Positions 9,732 to 17,044 of a DNA stretch of 17,169 nucleotides are shown here, piece after piece. The notes beneath the pieces were generated by a model, which did no database searches, was not told the DNA's origin, and saw nothing but the letters and a program-made list of their open reading frames with translations. The first letter of the stretch is position 1, and the number at the start of each line of letters is the position of its first letter. The translations under genes were made by a program, and so were the position numbers. This DNA comes from JBJXFK01 sp046155505 (lineage in GTDB: Bacteria; Planctomycetota; Phycisphaerae; UBA1845; Fen-1342), in the NCBI GenBank assembly GCA_046155505.1, contig JBJXFK010000165.1:1-17169 (forward strand). Reading direction: 5' to 3'.

Positions 9732-9738
9732 GGAAGGG
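9732..9738 (+). promoter_or_regulatory. Shine-Dalgarno deciding the coxC start
   Basis: GGAAGGG lies 10 nt before the ATG at 9749 but only 1 nt before the in-frame TTG at 9740, so ATG 9749 is taken as the start. Confidence 0.65.
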
Positions 9739-9748
9739 TTTGATTCAC

Positions 9749-10768
9749 ATGGCAGACGTCGTCGGACACGCTGAGCACGCCGGTCACGCCGCCGCTCCTG
9801 ATCATGGCGGGCATGGCCACGGCCACCACAGCCCGAATCTGGCGCATCATTGGGACACGCCGGCGCAGCAGTTCGACGCCGGCAAGCTGGGCATCTGGCT
9901 GTTCCTGGCGACCGAAGTGCTGTTCTTCGCCGGGCTGTTCTGTGCCTATGCGATCTATCGCCGCAACCACCCGCACATTTTTCTCGCGGGTCAGCACTTT
10001 CTCGACGTGAAGATGGGCGCGATCAACACGATCGTGCTGATCGCCAGCAGCTTTACGATGGCGATGGGCGTCTATTGTGCGCAGCGTTCGAAGAACACGG
10101 GACTGATTATCTGCCTGTTTCTGACGCTGCTGGGCGCGTTCGCGTTCATGGGCATCAAGTACGTCGAGTACAGCGACAAAATCATGCACGGCAAAATCTG
10201 GGGACCGAATTTCAATCCCCAGCGGCATGACGATCATGGACACGCGCATGGCGCGACCGATGCAGCGCATGCTGATGGTCACGCGAAGCCGGACGACCAC
10301 GGTGCCAAGCCTGACGCGGCTCATGCGACGGATTCGCACGCGGCAAAGCCCGCTGATGCGCATGCGACACCCGCAGCGGCGCCGGCGGTTGCGACTTCCG
10401 CAGCGCCTGTCATTGAAGCATCGCTCATCAAGCCCGCCGCTGCCGGGCCGTCGGGGCTCGCCGCAACCGAGCCGCATGACGACCACGCCGGCGGAAACGA
10501 TGCGCACGGCAAGTACAGCGACCCGTACAAGGCGGCTCAGGAAATGCGCGATCTGCACATTTTCATGGGCATCTATTTTTGCATGACCGGGCTGCACGGC
10601 ATTCACGTGCTCGGCGGCATCGTGGTCATCACCTGGCTGATCATCGGCGCGTTCAAGGGTCGCTATAACAGCGAGTACTACACGCCGGTCGATTTCGTCG
10701 GGCTGTATTGGCACCTGGTCGACTTGGTGTGGATCTATCTGTTCCCGCTGCTCTATCTGATTCACTAA
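9749..10768 (+). CDS. coxC: cytochrome c oxidase subunit III with His-rich insertion
   Basis: Structural subunit III of the haem-copper oxidase, which stabilises subunit I and proton uptake. The protein has 339 residues, against roughly 200 for five-helix bacterial subunits III. The excess is in two low-complexity regions: an N-terminus with many His (residues 7-34) and an insertion of about 100 residues (156-258, nucleotides 10214-10522) rich in His, Asp, Ala, Lys and Pro between helices three and four. Family motifs flank it: KLGIWLFLATEVLFFAGLF (helix 1), the GIKYVEYSDKI region, then DLHIFMGIYFCMTGLHGIHV (helix 4) and VGLYWHLVDLVWIYLFPLLY (helix 5). The membrane core is intact, so the insertion probably forms a flexible loop. 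It follows coxA by 33 nt. Confidence 0.95.
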   Translation: MADVVGHAEHAGHAAAPDHGGHGHGHHSPNLAHHWDTPAQQFDAGKLGIWLFLATEVLFFAGLFCAYAIYRRNHPHIFLAGQHFLDVKMGAINTIVLIASSFTMAMGVYCAQRSKNTGLIICLFLTLLGAFAFMGIKYVEYSDKIMHGKIWGPNFNPQRHDDHGHAHGATDAAHADGHAKPDDHGAKPDAAHATDSHAAKPADAHATPAAAPAVATSAAPVIEASLIKPAAAGPSGLAATEPHDDHAGGNDAHGKYSDPYKAAQEMRDLHIFMGIYFCMTGLHGIHVLGGIVVITWLIIGAFKGRYNSEYYTPVDFVGLYWHLVDLVWIYLFPLLYLIH

Positions 10769-10849
10769 TTGCAGGTGCGGCGTGGGGCTGTTGTCGTGAG
10801 AATGCAAGGAACGCGGCCCGGTTGGGTTGCCTGAAATGGAAGACGTGGC

Positions 10850-11236
10850 ATGAGTTCACATTCGCATCCTGCGGCGACTCGTCCGTCGGATTACCCGGCG
10901 GTGGGGCACTTGGTTCCGGTGTGGGTGCTGTGCCTGACGGCGCTGGCGCTGACGGTGCTGACCGTGGTCACGGTCGCGGTCCGCTACATCGATCTGGGCG
11001 AGTTCAACATCTGGATCGCGATGATCATCGCGACGATCAAGGCGGCGCTGGTGTGCATGTATTTCATGCACCTGCGCTATGATCGCCCGTTCAACGCCCT
11101 CGTGCTGATTTTTGCGACGCTGTTCATGCTGCTGTTCATCGGCTTCTTATTGACCGACACGGCCGCGTACCGGGCCGAGATGGTGCCGCCGACGTCAAAG
11201 GAATATGCGCCGGGCATTACACGCATGAAGCAGTAG
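10850..11236 (+). CDS. coxD: cytochrome c oxidase subunit IV-like small subunit (COX4_pro type)
   Basis: Small bacterial oxidase subunit of the COX4_pro/CyoD-like type, which helps fold or stabilise the oxidase. The protein has 128 residues with three hydrophobic helices (about 21-44, 52-76 and 82-103). The segment FNIWIAMIIATIKAALVCMYFMHLRYD is the family hallmark (x-A-x-x-K-A-x-L-V-x-x-x-F-M-H-L). The soluble tails are short, and the N-terminus starts MSSHSHP. Start ATG 10850 has GGAAG at 10838-10842. It is the last gene of the main operon, 81 nt after coxC, and is followed by hairpins. Confidence 0.92.
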   Translation: MSSHSHPAATRPSDYPAVGHLVPVWVLCLTALALTVLTVVTVAVRYIDLGEFNIWIAMIIATIKAALVCMYFMHLRYDRPFNALVLIFATLFMLLFIGFLLTDTAAYRAEMVPPTSKEYAPGITRMKQ

Positions 11237-11273
11237 CGGGCGAGGCCGCGAGAGTTTGTTCGGAGTTTACAGA

Positions 11274-11303
11274 CGGGCCGGTGGCGAGAAGCGCTCCGGC
11301 CCG
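11274..11303 (+). terminator. strong GC hairpin after coxD
   Basis: CGGGCCGG (11274-11281) pairs perfectly with CCGGCCCG (11296-11303). An inner GCG/CGC (11284-11286 with 11292-11294) extends the stem past a one-base bulge. No T-run follows, so it may stabilise the 3' end or act in Rho-dependent termination rather than as a classic intrinsic terminator. Confidence 0.45.
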
Positions 11304-11333
11304 ATTGCTGCGCGGCACACGGAAAGAAGAAGC

Positions 11334-11353
11334 AGCGGGTTGGGAAACCTGCT
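11334..11353 (+). other. hairpin with GNRA-type tetraloop
   Basis: AGCGGGTT (11334-11341) pairs with AACCTGCT (11346-11353), giving 8 bp with one G-U wobble and closing on the tetraloop GGGA, a GNRA loop. It lies between the strong hairpin after coxD and the T-run at 11383. Function unknown; it may add to 3'-end stability or termination. Confidence 0.4.
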
Positions 11354-11359
11354 CCACAG

Positions 11360-11388
11360 AGACCGTGCGTGCGTCGGCTCGGTTTTTT
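11360..11388 (+). terminator. possible Rho-independent terminator of the respiratory operon
   Basis: AGACCG (11360-11365) can pair with CGGTTT (11380-11385) around a 14-nt loop, running straight into a six-base T-run (11383-11388), the only T-run of that length in this gap. The stem is short and has a G-U pair, so the call is tentative. With the two preceding hairpins it marks the likely end of the ACIII-caa3 transcript. Confidence 0.4.
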
Positions 11389-11412
11389 GTGGGTTGCGGG
11401 TGGTGCAAGAGA

Positions 11413-11418
11413 TATACT
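11413..11418 (+). promoter_or_regulatory. possible -10 box for the second subunit-III-like gene
   Basis: TATACT is a good sigma-70 -10 hexamer in a GC-rich gap, about 70 nt before the start at 11486 and just after the possible terminator. There is no convincing -35: TTGTGG (11387-11392) is 20 nt away. The position supports separate transcription of the next gene, but the call is weak. Confidence 0.3.
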
Positions 11419-11485
11419 CGAACACGTTCGGTTCGCGGCGCTTCGTGTCGCGGCCTCGGGCATGATTCAGGGAGAAAGCGACGTG

Positions 11486-12133
11486 ATGTGGCTCGGGCTG
11501 GTGTCAACGGCGTCGTCGAGTCGTTACGGTCGTCCCGACCCGAGCGACGATGGCGGCGCGCCGATTGAGTCGCCGCGCAGCCGCGGACTGGAAATGGGCA
11601 TGATGGGCATGTTGCTGCTCATCGCGTCGCTCGCGCCACTATTCATTTCGATCGCGATCTGGATCGTCTGGCTGCGGTTTCAGCACATGACCTGGCCGCC
11701 GCCGGGATCGCCGCCGATTCCTGCTGGCGTGTGGGTGAGCACGGCGCTCGTCTTTCTGCTCAGTGGCGTGATGCTCTGGTCGCTGCATGCTTTGCGCCGC
11801 GGCGATCTGGCGCGGCTGCGAAAATCACTCGTTTTCGGAATCGTGCTCGGATTCTCATTTTTGCTGACGCAGGTGATGAACTGGCTGTATGTGCAGCAGC
11901 TCGGCGTGCCCGACATTGGGCGGCAGTACATGGGACTGGTCGGTTTCTTCGCCGTCATTCACGCCGCACACGTGGTGGGCGGCATCGGCGGGTTGGTCTA
12001 CATCGGCGTGCTGGCGCAGCTCGGCCGCCCGCTCGCGCGGCTTTCGTCGCCGGTGCGCTGCACGGCGGTCTATTGGCATTTCATCGACGCCGTGTGGGTT
12101 GCGGCACTGGCGCTCGTTCTCTACCCCGGTTGA
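11486..12133 (+). CDS. second haem-copper oxidase subunit III-like protein
   Basis: A 215-residue membrane protein of the cytochrome c oxidase subunit III family. It has five helices (about 39-63, 80-103, 114-138, 150-178 and 193-213) and two clear subunit III signatures: GFFAVIHAAHVVGGIGGLVY (helix 4) and VYWHFIDAVWVAALALVLY (helix 5). The 35-residue soluble N-terminus is polar and has no signal peptide. It is shorter than and clearly different from the coxC product, lacking the His-rich loop. The start is uncertain: GGGAG (11470-11474) lies 11 nt before ATG 11486 and 8 nt before the in-frame GTG 11483, and an in-frame ATG at 11462 is less well supported. The 249-nt gap with hairpins on its 5' side suggests expression separate from the main operon. 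It may be an alternative or additional subunit III, or serve another oxidase or NO reductase; the sequence does not decide. Confidence 0.82.
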   Translation: MWLGLVSTASSSRYGRPDPSDDGGAPIESPRSRGLEMGMMGMLLLIASLAPLFISIAIWIVWLRFQHMTWPPPGSPPIPAGVWVSTALVFLLSGVMLWSLHALRRGDLARLRKSLVFGIVLGFSFLLTQVMNWLYVQQLGVPDIGRQYMGLVGFFAVIHAAHVVGGIGGLVYIGVLAQLGRPLARLSSPVRCTAVYWHFIDAVWVAALALVLYPG

Positions 12134-12168
12134 TTCGCCGCAGACGCGGGCGATGCGCCCGGCGAATC
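12132..12168 (+). terminator. perfect hairpin overlapping the stop codon of the subunit-III-like gene
   Basis: GATTCGCCG (12132-12140) pairs perfectly with CGGCGAATC (12160-12168). A competing inner stem CGGGCG/CGCCCG (12147-12152 with 12156-12161) is also possible. The structure begins inside the TGA stop. No T-run follows, so it may be a Rho-dependent or bidirectional end, or an mRNA stability element. Confidence 0.45.
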
Positions 12169-12181
12169 CGCGGCGGATAAT

Positions 12182-12211
12182 TTGACCCGCGCTAAAGTAC
12201 TTTCTTACAAT
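12182..12211 (+). promoter_or_regulatory. sigma-70-type promoter of the unknown-ABC operon
   Basis: TTGACC (12182-12187) and TACAAT (12206-12211) each match the consensus at five of six positions and are separated by 18 bp. Transcription would start around 12218, giving a leader of about 29 nt before the start codon at 12247. The site sits in a locally AT-richer patch just after the preceding gene's hairpin. It is the best promoter match I found in the window. Confidence 0.65.
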
Positions 12212-12246
12212 GCGCGGGTCTCGCGGCTCGGGGCGGGTGGGAATTC

Positions 12247-13110
12247 ATGCTCAATCGCTGGATCGGCATTCTCGCCTTCGGCCTGATGCTGCTGGCCAAT
12301 TCGGCCCTCGTGCTGCGCGACATCGCCCCTGCGTGGCTCGCCGGCGATCCGCCGCTCAGCGACACGTTTCTGCTTCAGCCCGGCGCGAGCGCCAAGCGTC
12401 AGACGATCATTCTCGACGCGGAGGATCGCCCGATCGGCTATTCGTTTACGCACGCGGGCCGTTCGGCCGAGATGCTCACGGTGCGCAACTGGACGATCCT
12501 CGATCACCTGCCGCTGCCGACGGGCGTGCCATTGCCGCAGATTCGCGTCTCGACCGAGTTCACATACAACAGCGAGAACATTCTCGACAATATGACGATC
12601 CGGGTGAACGGTTTCGGCGTACCCGCCCTCATTCGCGGTGAATTCGTGCCGCCCGATGCGTTCCCGTGCGAGTGGCAGTTCGACGAGGCGCGCGGCACGT
12701 TTCTGCTCAGCGGCGTCGCGACGCGGCAACTGGCGGAGAGTTTTCGACCGTTCGATACGCTGCCGGGCCTGTGGGTGGGCCGCGTCTGGCAATTGCAGAT
12801 CATGAACCCGTTGCCGCAATTGATGGGCGGAGCGGCGGGCGGCATCATCGCCACAGACGACGCGCCATCGTCGCAATCCGTGCAGGTGCGCGTTACGCAT
12901 CAGGAACAAATCGCGCATGAAGGCCGCTCGGTCAACGCGTTCGTCGTGGTGGCCGACAACCTGACGGCGTGGGTCGATCCCGGCGGCGAGATTCTGCGAC
13001 AAGAAGTGGACATGCCGCTGCTCGGCAAGCTGAAATTCGTGTCGCAGCGGTATGAAGAAAAGGCGTATCAAGAGAGCATCAACGGCGCTCCGGGAGCCGG
13101 GCGCGAATAA
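12247..13110 (+). CDS. unrecognised membrane-anchored extracytoplasmic protein
   Basis: I do not recognise this 287-residue protein with confidence. It has an N-terminal hydrophobic segment (residues 5-25, WIGILAFGLMLLANSALVL) that would act as a signal anchor or signal peptide, then a soluble domain with no further helix except a small Gly/Ala stretch near 200. The soluble part reads as alternating beta-strand-like segments. The end (VDPGGEILRQEVDMPLLGKLKF) resembles the 'coloured by D-x-x-G-x-V-L-R' strand pattern of lipid- or substrate-binding beta-sheet domains, which is only an impression. GGTGGGAA stands just before the ATG. It is the first gene after the 12182 promoter and lies 8 nt before the ABC ATPase, so it probably works with that transporter, for example as an extracytoplasmic partner. 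Confidence 0.75.
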   Translation: MLNRWIGILAFGLMLLANSALVLRDIAPAWLAGDPPLSDTFLLQPGASAKRQTIILDAEDRPIGYSFTHAGRSAEMLTVRNWTILDHLPLPTGVPLPQIRVSTEFTYNSENILDNMTIRVNGFGVPALIRGEFVPPDAFPCEWQFDEARGTFLLSGVATRQLAESFRPFDTLPGLWVGRVWQLQIMNPLPQLMGGAAGGIIATDDAPSSQSVQVRVTHQEQIAHEGRSVNAFVVVADNLTAWVDPGGEILRQEVDMPLLGKLKFVSQRYEEKAYQESINGAPGAGRE

Positions 13111-13118
13111 TCGCTTGG

Positions 13119-13964
13119 ATGGGTGAATCGGTGCACGACAACGGCTCCCACGATCCTCTTCGCGCGGCGACGCCGACCGACGCGGCCGCCGGCGAACCGA
13201 CCGTTCGACTTGAGAATGTGTCGAAGCGCTACGGCGAGAAGCAGGCGGTCGATGCGCTTTCGCTCAATCTCCATCGCGGCGAGGTGTTCGCGTTCCTCGG
13301 CCCAAATGGCGCGGGAAAGACCACGACGCTCAAGATGACCGTTGGACTTTTGCGATCCGATACGGGGCACGTCGTGGTCTGCGGCCACGACATGCAGCGC
13401 GAGCCGCGACTGGCCAAGCAACACGTCGCGTATGTTCCTGATCAGCCGTTTTTGTATGACAAGCTCACCGGGCGCGAGTTTGTCAACTTCACCGCCGACA
13501 TGTACGAAGTGCCGTCCGCGCTGGCTGCGTCGCGGCTCGATGGGCTGGTTGAGCGGCTCGATATGTCGCAGTTTCTCGATCAGCTTACTGAGTCGTACAG
13601 CCACGGCATGAAGCAGAAAATCGCGCTCGCCGCGGCGCTGGTACACGCGCCGGATGTGCTGGTGGTTGATGAGCCGATCGTGGGCCTCGATCCGCGTTCG
13701 ATCCGCGTGATCAAGGACATTTTTCGCGAGATCGCCCGCGCCGGCGGGACGGTGTTCATGAGCACGCACACGCTCGACGTGGTCGAGGCGGTCGCCGATC
13801 GCATCGGCATTCTGCATCGCGGGCGAATGGTGGCGCTGGGCACGCTTGAGCAATTGAAAAGCTCGGCTGGTTCGATGAACCGTCTGGAAGACATTTTCCT
13901 GAGCATTACCGGTGCAAGCGGGCCGCACGCGCAAGCGACGATCGACACGGGAGGGTCGGCGTGA
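13119..13964 (+). CDS. ABC transporter ATP-binding protein (ABC-2 exporter type)
   Basis: Cytoplasmic ATPase driving the adjacent membrane protein. The protein has 281 residues. After about 27 polar residues comes a complete nucleotide-binding domain: Walker A GPNGAGKTT (61-69), Q-loop Gln109 (VPDQPFLYDKLTG), signature YSHGM (160-164, in place of LSGGQ), Walker B VLVVDE (180-185), D-loop GLD and switch His217 (STHTLD). The YSHGMKQK form of the signature is common in ATPases of ABC-2-type exporters such as EcsA-like proteins. The start is not certain: ATG 13119 and GTG 13131 are both possible and neither has a strong ribosome site. The stop codon overlaps the permease start by 4 nt (GTGA), indicating translational coupling. 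Substrate unknown. Confidence 0.93.
   Translation: MGESVHDNGSHDPLRAATPTDAAAGEPTVRLENVSKRYGEKQAVDALSLNLHRGEVFAFLGPNGAGKTTTLKMTVGLLRSDTGHVVVCGHDMQREPRLAKQHVAYVPDQPFLYDKLTGREFVNFTADMYEVPSALAASRLDGLVERLDMSQFLDQLTESYSHGMKQKIALAAALVHAPDVLVVDEPIVGLDPRSIRVIKDIFREIARAGGTVFMSTHTLDVVEAVADRIGILHRGRMVALGTLEQLKSSAGSMNRLEDIFLSITGASGPHAQATIDTGGSA
13949..13955 (+). promoter_or_regulatory. Shine-Dalgarno of the permease inside the ATPase gene
   Basis: GGGAGGG lies 5 nt before the GTG at 13961, within the last codons of the ATPase gene. It supports the overlapping GTG start and coupled translation of the two transporter halves. Confidence 0.65.
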
Positions 13965-15703
13965 GCACTGCTCCGGCCACGGTGCCCTCGTCGCCATTAC
14001 CCACGCAACCGCCGACGCGGCGCGGCTTGCTGCTGATCGCGCGTTGTCGCGGGCGACAGATGCTCAACGCGATTGATCAACAACTGAAAGACGCGCCGTG
14101 GCAATCGCTGGCGGTGCTGCTGCTGATGGGTCTGATCTGGGCGGCGCTCTATGTGCTACTCGACCATGTGCTGAGGCGAACGCGCGAATGGGGGCTGGTC
14201 GGCGTCGTTGCGGATCAGCACCTGTTCGTACACTTTTTTGTTGTGCTGGCAATCATGCTCGCGTTTTCGAATGCGGTGCTGATGTTCAGCAACCTCTATG
14301 GCAAGCACGAGGCGGCCCATTTGCTGTCGATGCCCGTACATGCCCGCAATGTCGTCACGGTGAAATGGCTCGAGGGGATCGTTCTGTCGAGCTGGTCGTT
14401 TCTGCTGCTCGGCGTTCCGCTGATGATGGCTGCGGCGAACACGGCCAAAGTCGAATGGTATTATTACCCGCTGTTTCTCGGGCATTTTGTCGGCTTCGTC
14501 ATCATTCCCAGCAGCCTGGGTCTGATCGCCGCGTGGGCGGTGGCCATGTGGCTGCCGCGCAAGCCGGTGGCGGTCGGCGTTTTCGCGTCGCTCATGCTGC
14601 TGCTTTCGGTGATTTTCTGGTTCGGACGCATGGCCCAGGGCAATACCGAGAGCGAGCAACTGCTGCGCAAAATTTTCGCCCAGATCGCGTTCATTCGGCA
14701 GCCGTTCCTGCCCAGCACATGGACTGCCAACGGCATCGTGGCGGCGATCAATCAGCGCGTCGGCGAGAGCCTGTTTTATCTGGGTATCGTGCTGGCCAAC
14801 GGCGTATTTCTGTCGTGGCTGACGGTGAACGTGCTGTCGCATACCTGGTCCGAGGCGTATAGCAGGGCGCAGCTCGGGAGGTTCCACGCCACGATTCGCG
14901 GCGGATGGCTGACGGCGACGCTCAACTGGCTGCTGTTTTTCTACCTGCCGGCCAAGGCGCGGCAGGTCATGCTGAAAGACCTGCGCGGCTTTGCGCGAGA
15001 CCCGCGGCAGTGGAGCCAGATGGTCATCATGCTTGGCCTGCTGGTGATTTATGTGCTGAATTTGCAGCGATTGCCGGTCGATCTCAGCAAGCCGGCGATG
15101 AAGGGTTTCATCGCGTTTCTCAATCTGGCGACGGTGACGCTGATTCTGGCGACGTTTACGAGCCGGTTTATCTATCCGTTGCTGTCGCTGGAGAGTCAGC
15201 AGCTTTGGCTGCTCGAATTGCTGCCGATTCGTCGATCGACACTGCTGCTGGTGAAATTCCACTTTGCGACTGTCGTGACGCTGGTGAGTGCGCTGGCAGT
15301 GATGTCGCTGGCGGGCATGGTGCTCACCTTGCCGCCGATGTGGGCGCGGATCAACTTATTGATTTGCGCAAGCGTGTGTATAGGACTGTCCGGGCTGGCG
15401 ATCGGCCTTGGGGCGCGATTTCCCGTGCTCGGACAGCGCAACCCTGCGCGCATCGCATCCGGGATCGGCGGGACGATCAACCTGATCATGAGCATGCTGT
15501 TTGTCACGGTGCAGATCGCGGGCGTGGCGTTTGTTGGTGTGAAGAGCTTTGGCGGTACGTCGTTCGAGGATGCGACGATCATTTTTGATACGCTGCATCC
15601 GGATGCGCTTCGCATGCTGATCGGGCTGATTTTGCTGGGGCCGGCGGTGGCGCTGATTTCGCTGATTGTGGGGATTCAGCACTTTGAGCGGCTGGAGGTG
15701 TGA
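13961..15703 (+). CDS. ABC-2-type exporter membrane protein
   Basis: Membrane partner of the preceding ATPase. The protein has 580 residues with about twelve hydrophobic segments arranged as two halves (roughly 50-310 and 350-575), each with its own core; the region between them carries KARQVMLKDLRGFARDPRQW, a likely cytoplasmic coupling segment. The stretch EAAHLLSMPVHARNVVTVKW in the first half, with LLELLPIRRSTLLLVKF in the second, is the repeated 'E-x-x-x-L-L-x-x-P' pattern that ABC-2 exporter permeases show after a helix. It is larger than single-half permeases of about 250-400 residues, so one copy may suffice for a full transporter. The substrate cannot be told. The N-terminal 20 residues are Pro/Thr-rich and soluble. 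The gene ends 18 nt from the stop of the convergent zinc-ribbon gene. Confidence 0.85.
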   Translation: MSTAPATVPSSPLPTQPPTRRGLLLIARCRGRQMLNAIDQQLKDAPWQSLAVLLLMGLIWAALYVLLDHVLRRTREWGLVGVVADQHLFVHFFVVLAIMLAFSNAVLMFSNLYGKHEAAHLLSMPVHARNVVTVKWLEGIVLSSWSFLLLGVPLMMAAANTAKVEWYYYPLFLGHFVGFVIIPSSLGLIAAWAVAMWLPRKPVAVGVFASLMLLLSVIFWFGRMAQGNTESEQLLRKIFAQIAFIRQPFLPSTWTANGIVAAINQRVGESLFYLGIVLANGVFLSWLTVNVLSHTWSEAYSRAQLGRFHATIRGGWLTATLNWLLFFYLPAKARQVMLKDLRGFARDPRQWSQMVIMLGLLVIYVLNLQRLPVDLSKPAMKGFIAFLNLATVTLILATFTSRFIYPLLSLESQQLWLLELLPIRRSTLLLVKFHFATVVTLVSALAVMSLAGMVLTLPPMWARINLLICASVCIGLSGLAIGLGARFPVLGQRNPARIASGIGGTINLIMSMLFVTVQIAGVAFVGVKSFGGTSFEDATIIFDTLHPDALRMLIGLILLGPAVALISLIVGIQHFERLEV

Positions 15704-15721
15704 GAGAACTCCGCCGCCGAA

Positions 15722-16834
15722 TCACATCAGCAGGCGGCCGAGAATGACCATCGCGCGATGATCAACAAGCAGGGCCATTGTTGTCAGCAGCAAAGAAATG
15801 GCCGCGATGCACGCCAGCAGTATTAAGGCGTTTCGTCGGTCGAGGCGCAGGTAGACGGCCAGCGCGCAATACGCGCTCCAGAGCCACAGGATCACACCGA
15901 ACCAGACCGTGAGGCCGAGCACTACCGTGCTGAGCTCGCGAACATAGGCGGCCCAGAACAGGCCACGTCCGCGGAATGCAAGCTGGCCGTCCGCAAGCAC
16001 GAGCGCCTCGATCGACGATATCGGATCGTAGTACACTAAGTAGGGCATCGCCGGCAGCCCGATTGCGGGGCCGATCGCCGTGAACCCCCAGATTGACGCG
16101 CAAATTACCGCCGTCAGCAAATAGAGCGCCCCTAGCCAGCCCACGAGGGCCGACAAGTAGCTGGTGACGCGCAACAACTGATCAGACCGCACGCGAAATC
16201 GCGCCAGCGTCGGCTGAAAAAGCGGCAAGCCGATCACCGTGACCAGAGGAAGCACAAACGCCGCCGCGAAGCACGTCAGCGCATAGACGATTGAGACGAA
16301 TCCCGACAGATAGAACTGAAACAGCATTAGCGCCGCCAGCCCCAATCCGCCGAGGCTCCAAGCTTGGACTCGAAATCGCCGAATGCGCTGCGGCACTGGG
16401 GACCATTCGAGCGGCAGTCTGCTCCAGAATCGATAGGGCATCAGCGCGGCTAGCGCGACGCGCGGCGCGGCCTGCCACGGACGGGGCGTGTACTCATAGT
16501 GCGACATCGCGCGATGGTCGAACGTGCCGATTAGAGCCGGCCAGTTCAATTCAATCGCACAGCGCGGGCATTGCTCACCATCGCAATTGTCCAGCGGCTG
16601 ATCGCATCTTGGACATCGCGTGTGCAGAATCTGCTGCCAGCGAAACTCATCTCCGCACTCCGGACAGCGCGGCTCGCGCAGCATCTTCAGGTTGTAGCGG
16701 CACTTCAGGCATTCGTAGTCGAGTTCGAAATGCCAGTCCTGCGGCAAGCCGGGCGGCAGGCGCGATGCCGCCGGTGAAGCGCCGACGTTTGGCGGCGTGG
16801 CGGCGGGCGGCGGTGTTGCGGCATCCTGCGGCAC
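15722..16834 (-). CDS. double zinc-ribbon polytopic membrane protein, function unknown
   Basis: A 370-residue protein of unknown function. After a Pro/Ala-rich stretch (1-35) come two zinc-ribbon-like Cys sets: Cys42, Cys45, Cys57, Cys60 (CLKC...CPEC) and Cys74, Cys77, Cys89, Cys92 (CPRC...CPRC), with an extra Cys84. They probably bind two zinc ions in the cytoplasm. From about residue 155 there are some six membrane helices, including LGGLGLAALMLFQFYLSGFV, YLSALVGWLGALYLLTAVIC and the C-terminal ALILLACIAAISLLLTTMAL. The C-x2-C-x-Y-x-L...CPECG form is frequent in planctomycete proteins, in my knowledge. The start is GTG with a perfect AGGAG 6 nt upstream. Convergent with the ABC permease gene. 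Confidence 0.85.
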   Translation of the reverse strand: MPQDAATPPPAATPPNVGASPAASRLPPGLPQDWHFELDYECLKCRYNLKMLREPRCPECGDEFRWQQILHTRCPRCDQPLDNCDGEQCPRCAIELNWPALIGTFDHRAMSHYEYTPRPWQAAPRVALAALMPYRFWSRLPLEWSPVPQRIRRFRVQAWSLGGLGLAALMLFQFYLSGFVSIVYALTCFAAAFVLPLVTVIGLPLFQPTLARFRVRSDQLLRVTSYLSALVGWLGALYLLTAVICASIWGFTAIGPAIGLPAMPYLVYYDPISSIEALVLADGQLAFRGRGLFWAAYVRELSTVVLGLTVWFGVILWLWSAYCALAVYLRLDRRNALILLACIAAISLLLTTMALLVDHRAMVILGRLLM

Positions 16835-16840
16835 ATGCGG

Positions 16841-16845
16841 CTCCT
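16841..16845 (-). promoter_or_regulatory. Shine-Dalgarno of the zinc-ribbon gene
   Basis: On the - strand, AGGAG stands 6 nt before the GTG at 16834. An overlapping ATG (16836-16834) is in another frame and does not open this gene, so the GTG start is supported. Confidence 0.7.
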
Positions 16846-16873
16846 TGAACCGGGATCATAAGGCAGCCCGTAG

Positions 16874-16890
16874 GGTGGGCATCGTCCACC
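16874..16890. repeat. GGTGGGC-type intergenic palindrome
   Basis: GGTGGGC and GTCCACC flank ATC, forming a 7-bp stem with one G-T pair, preceded by CCGTAGG. The sequence resembles the 'GTAGGGTGGGC...CCACC' elements dispersed between genes in many bacterial genomes. It lies about 40 bp upstream of the zinc-ribbon gene and about 155 bp from the transposase end. Only one copy is in the window, so repetition is not shown here. Confidence 0.45.
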
Positions 16891-17044
16891 GTTCGTCGGG
16901 CGGCCGGAGCGCCGCGTGTGGGTGATACTTCAGGCGGCCCGATACGAGGGTTGGCTGGACCAATTGCACGCCCAACGATCGTCCTGCTACAGCCACAGGC
17001 CACGCAACGCGAGGATCGCCTCCGCCTCCGACTCACACCAGAAC

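Noticed and set aside
11369..11485. Longer N-terminus for the second subunit-III-like protein
   Set aside because: The added 39 residues overlap the possible terminator and -10 region and show no family similarity, and the ribosome site fits 11483/11486.
15704..15721. Terminator between the convergent ABC permease and zinc-ribbon genes
   Set aside because: Only 18 nt separate the stops and no stem with a T-run was found.
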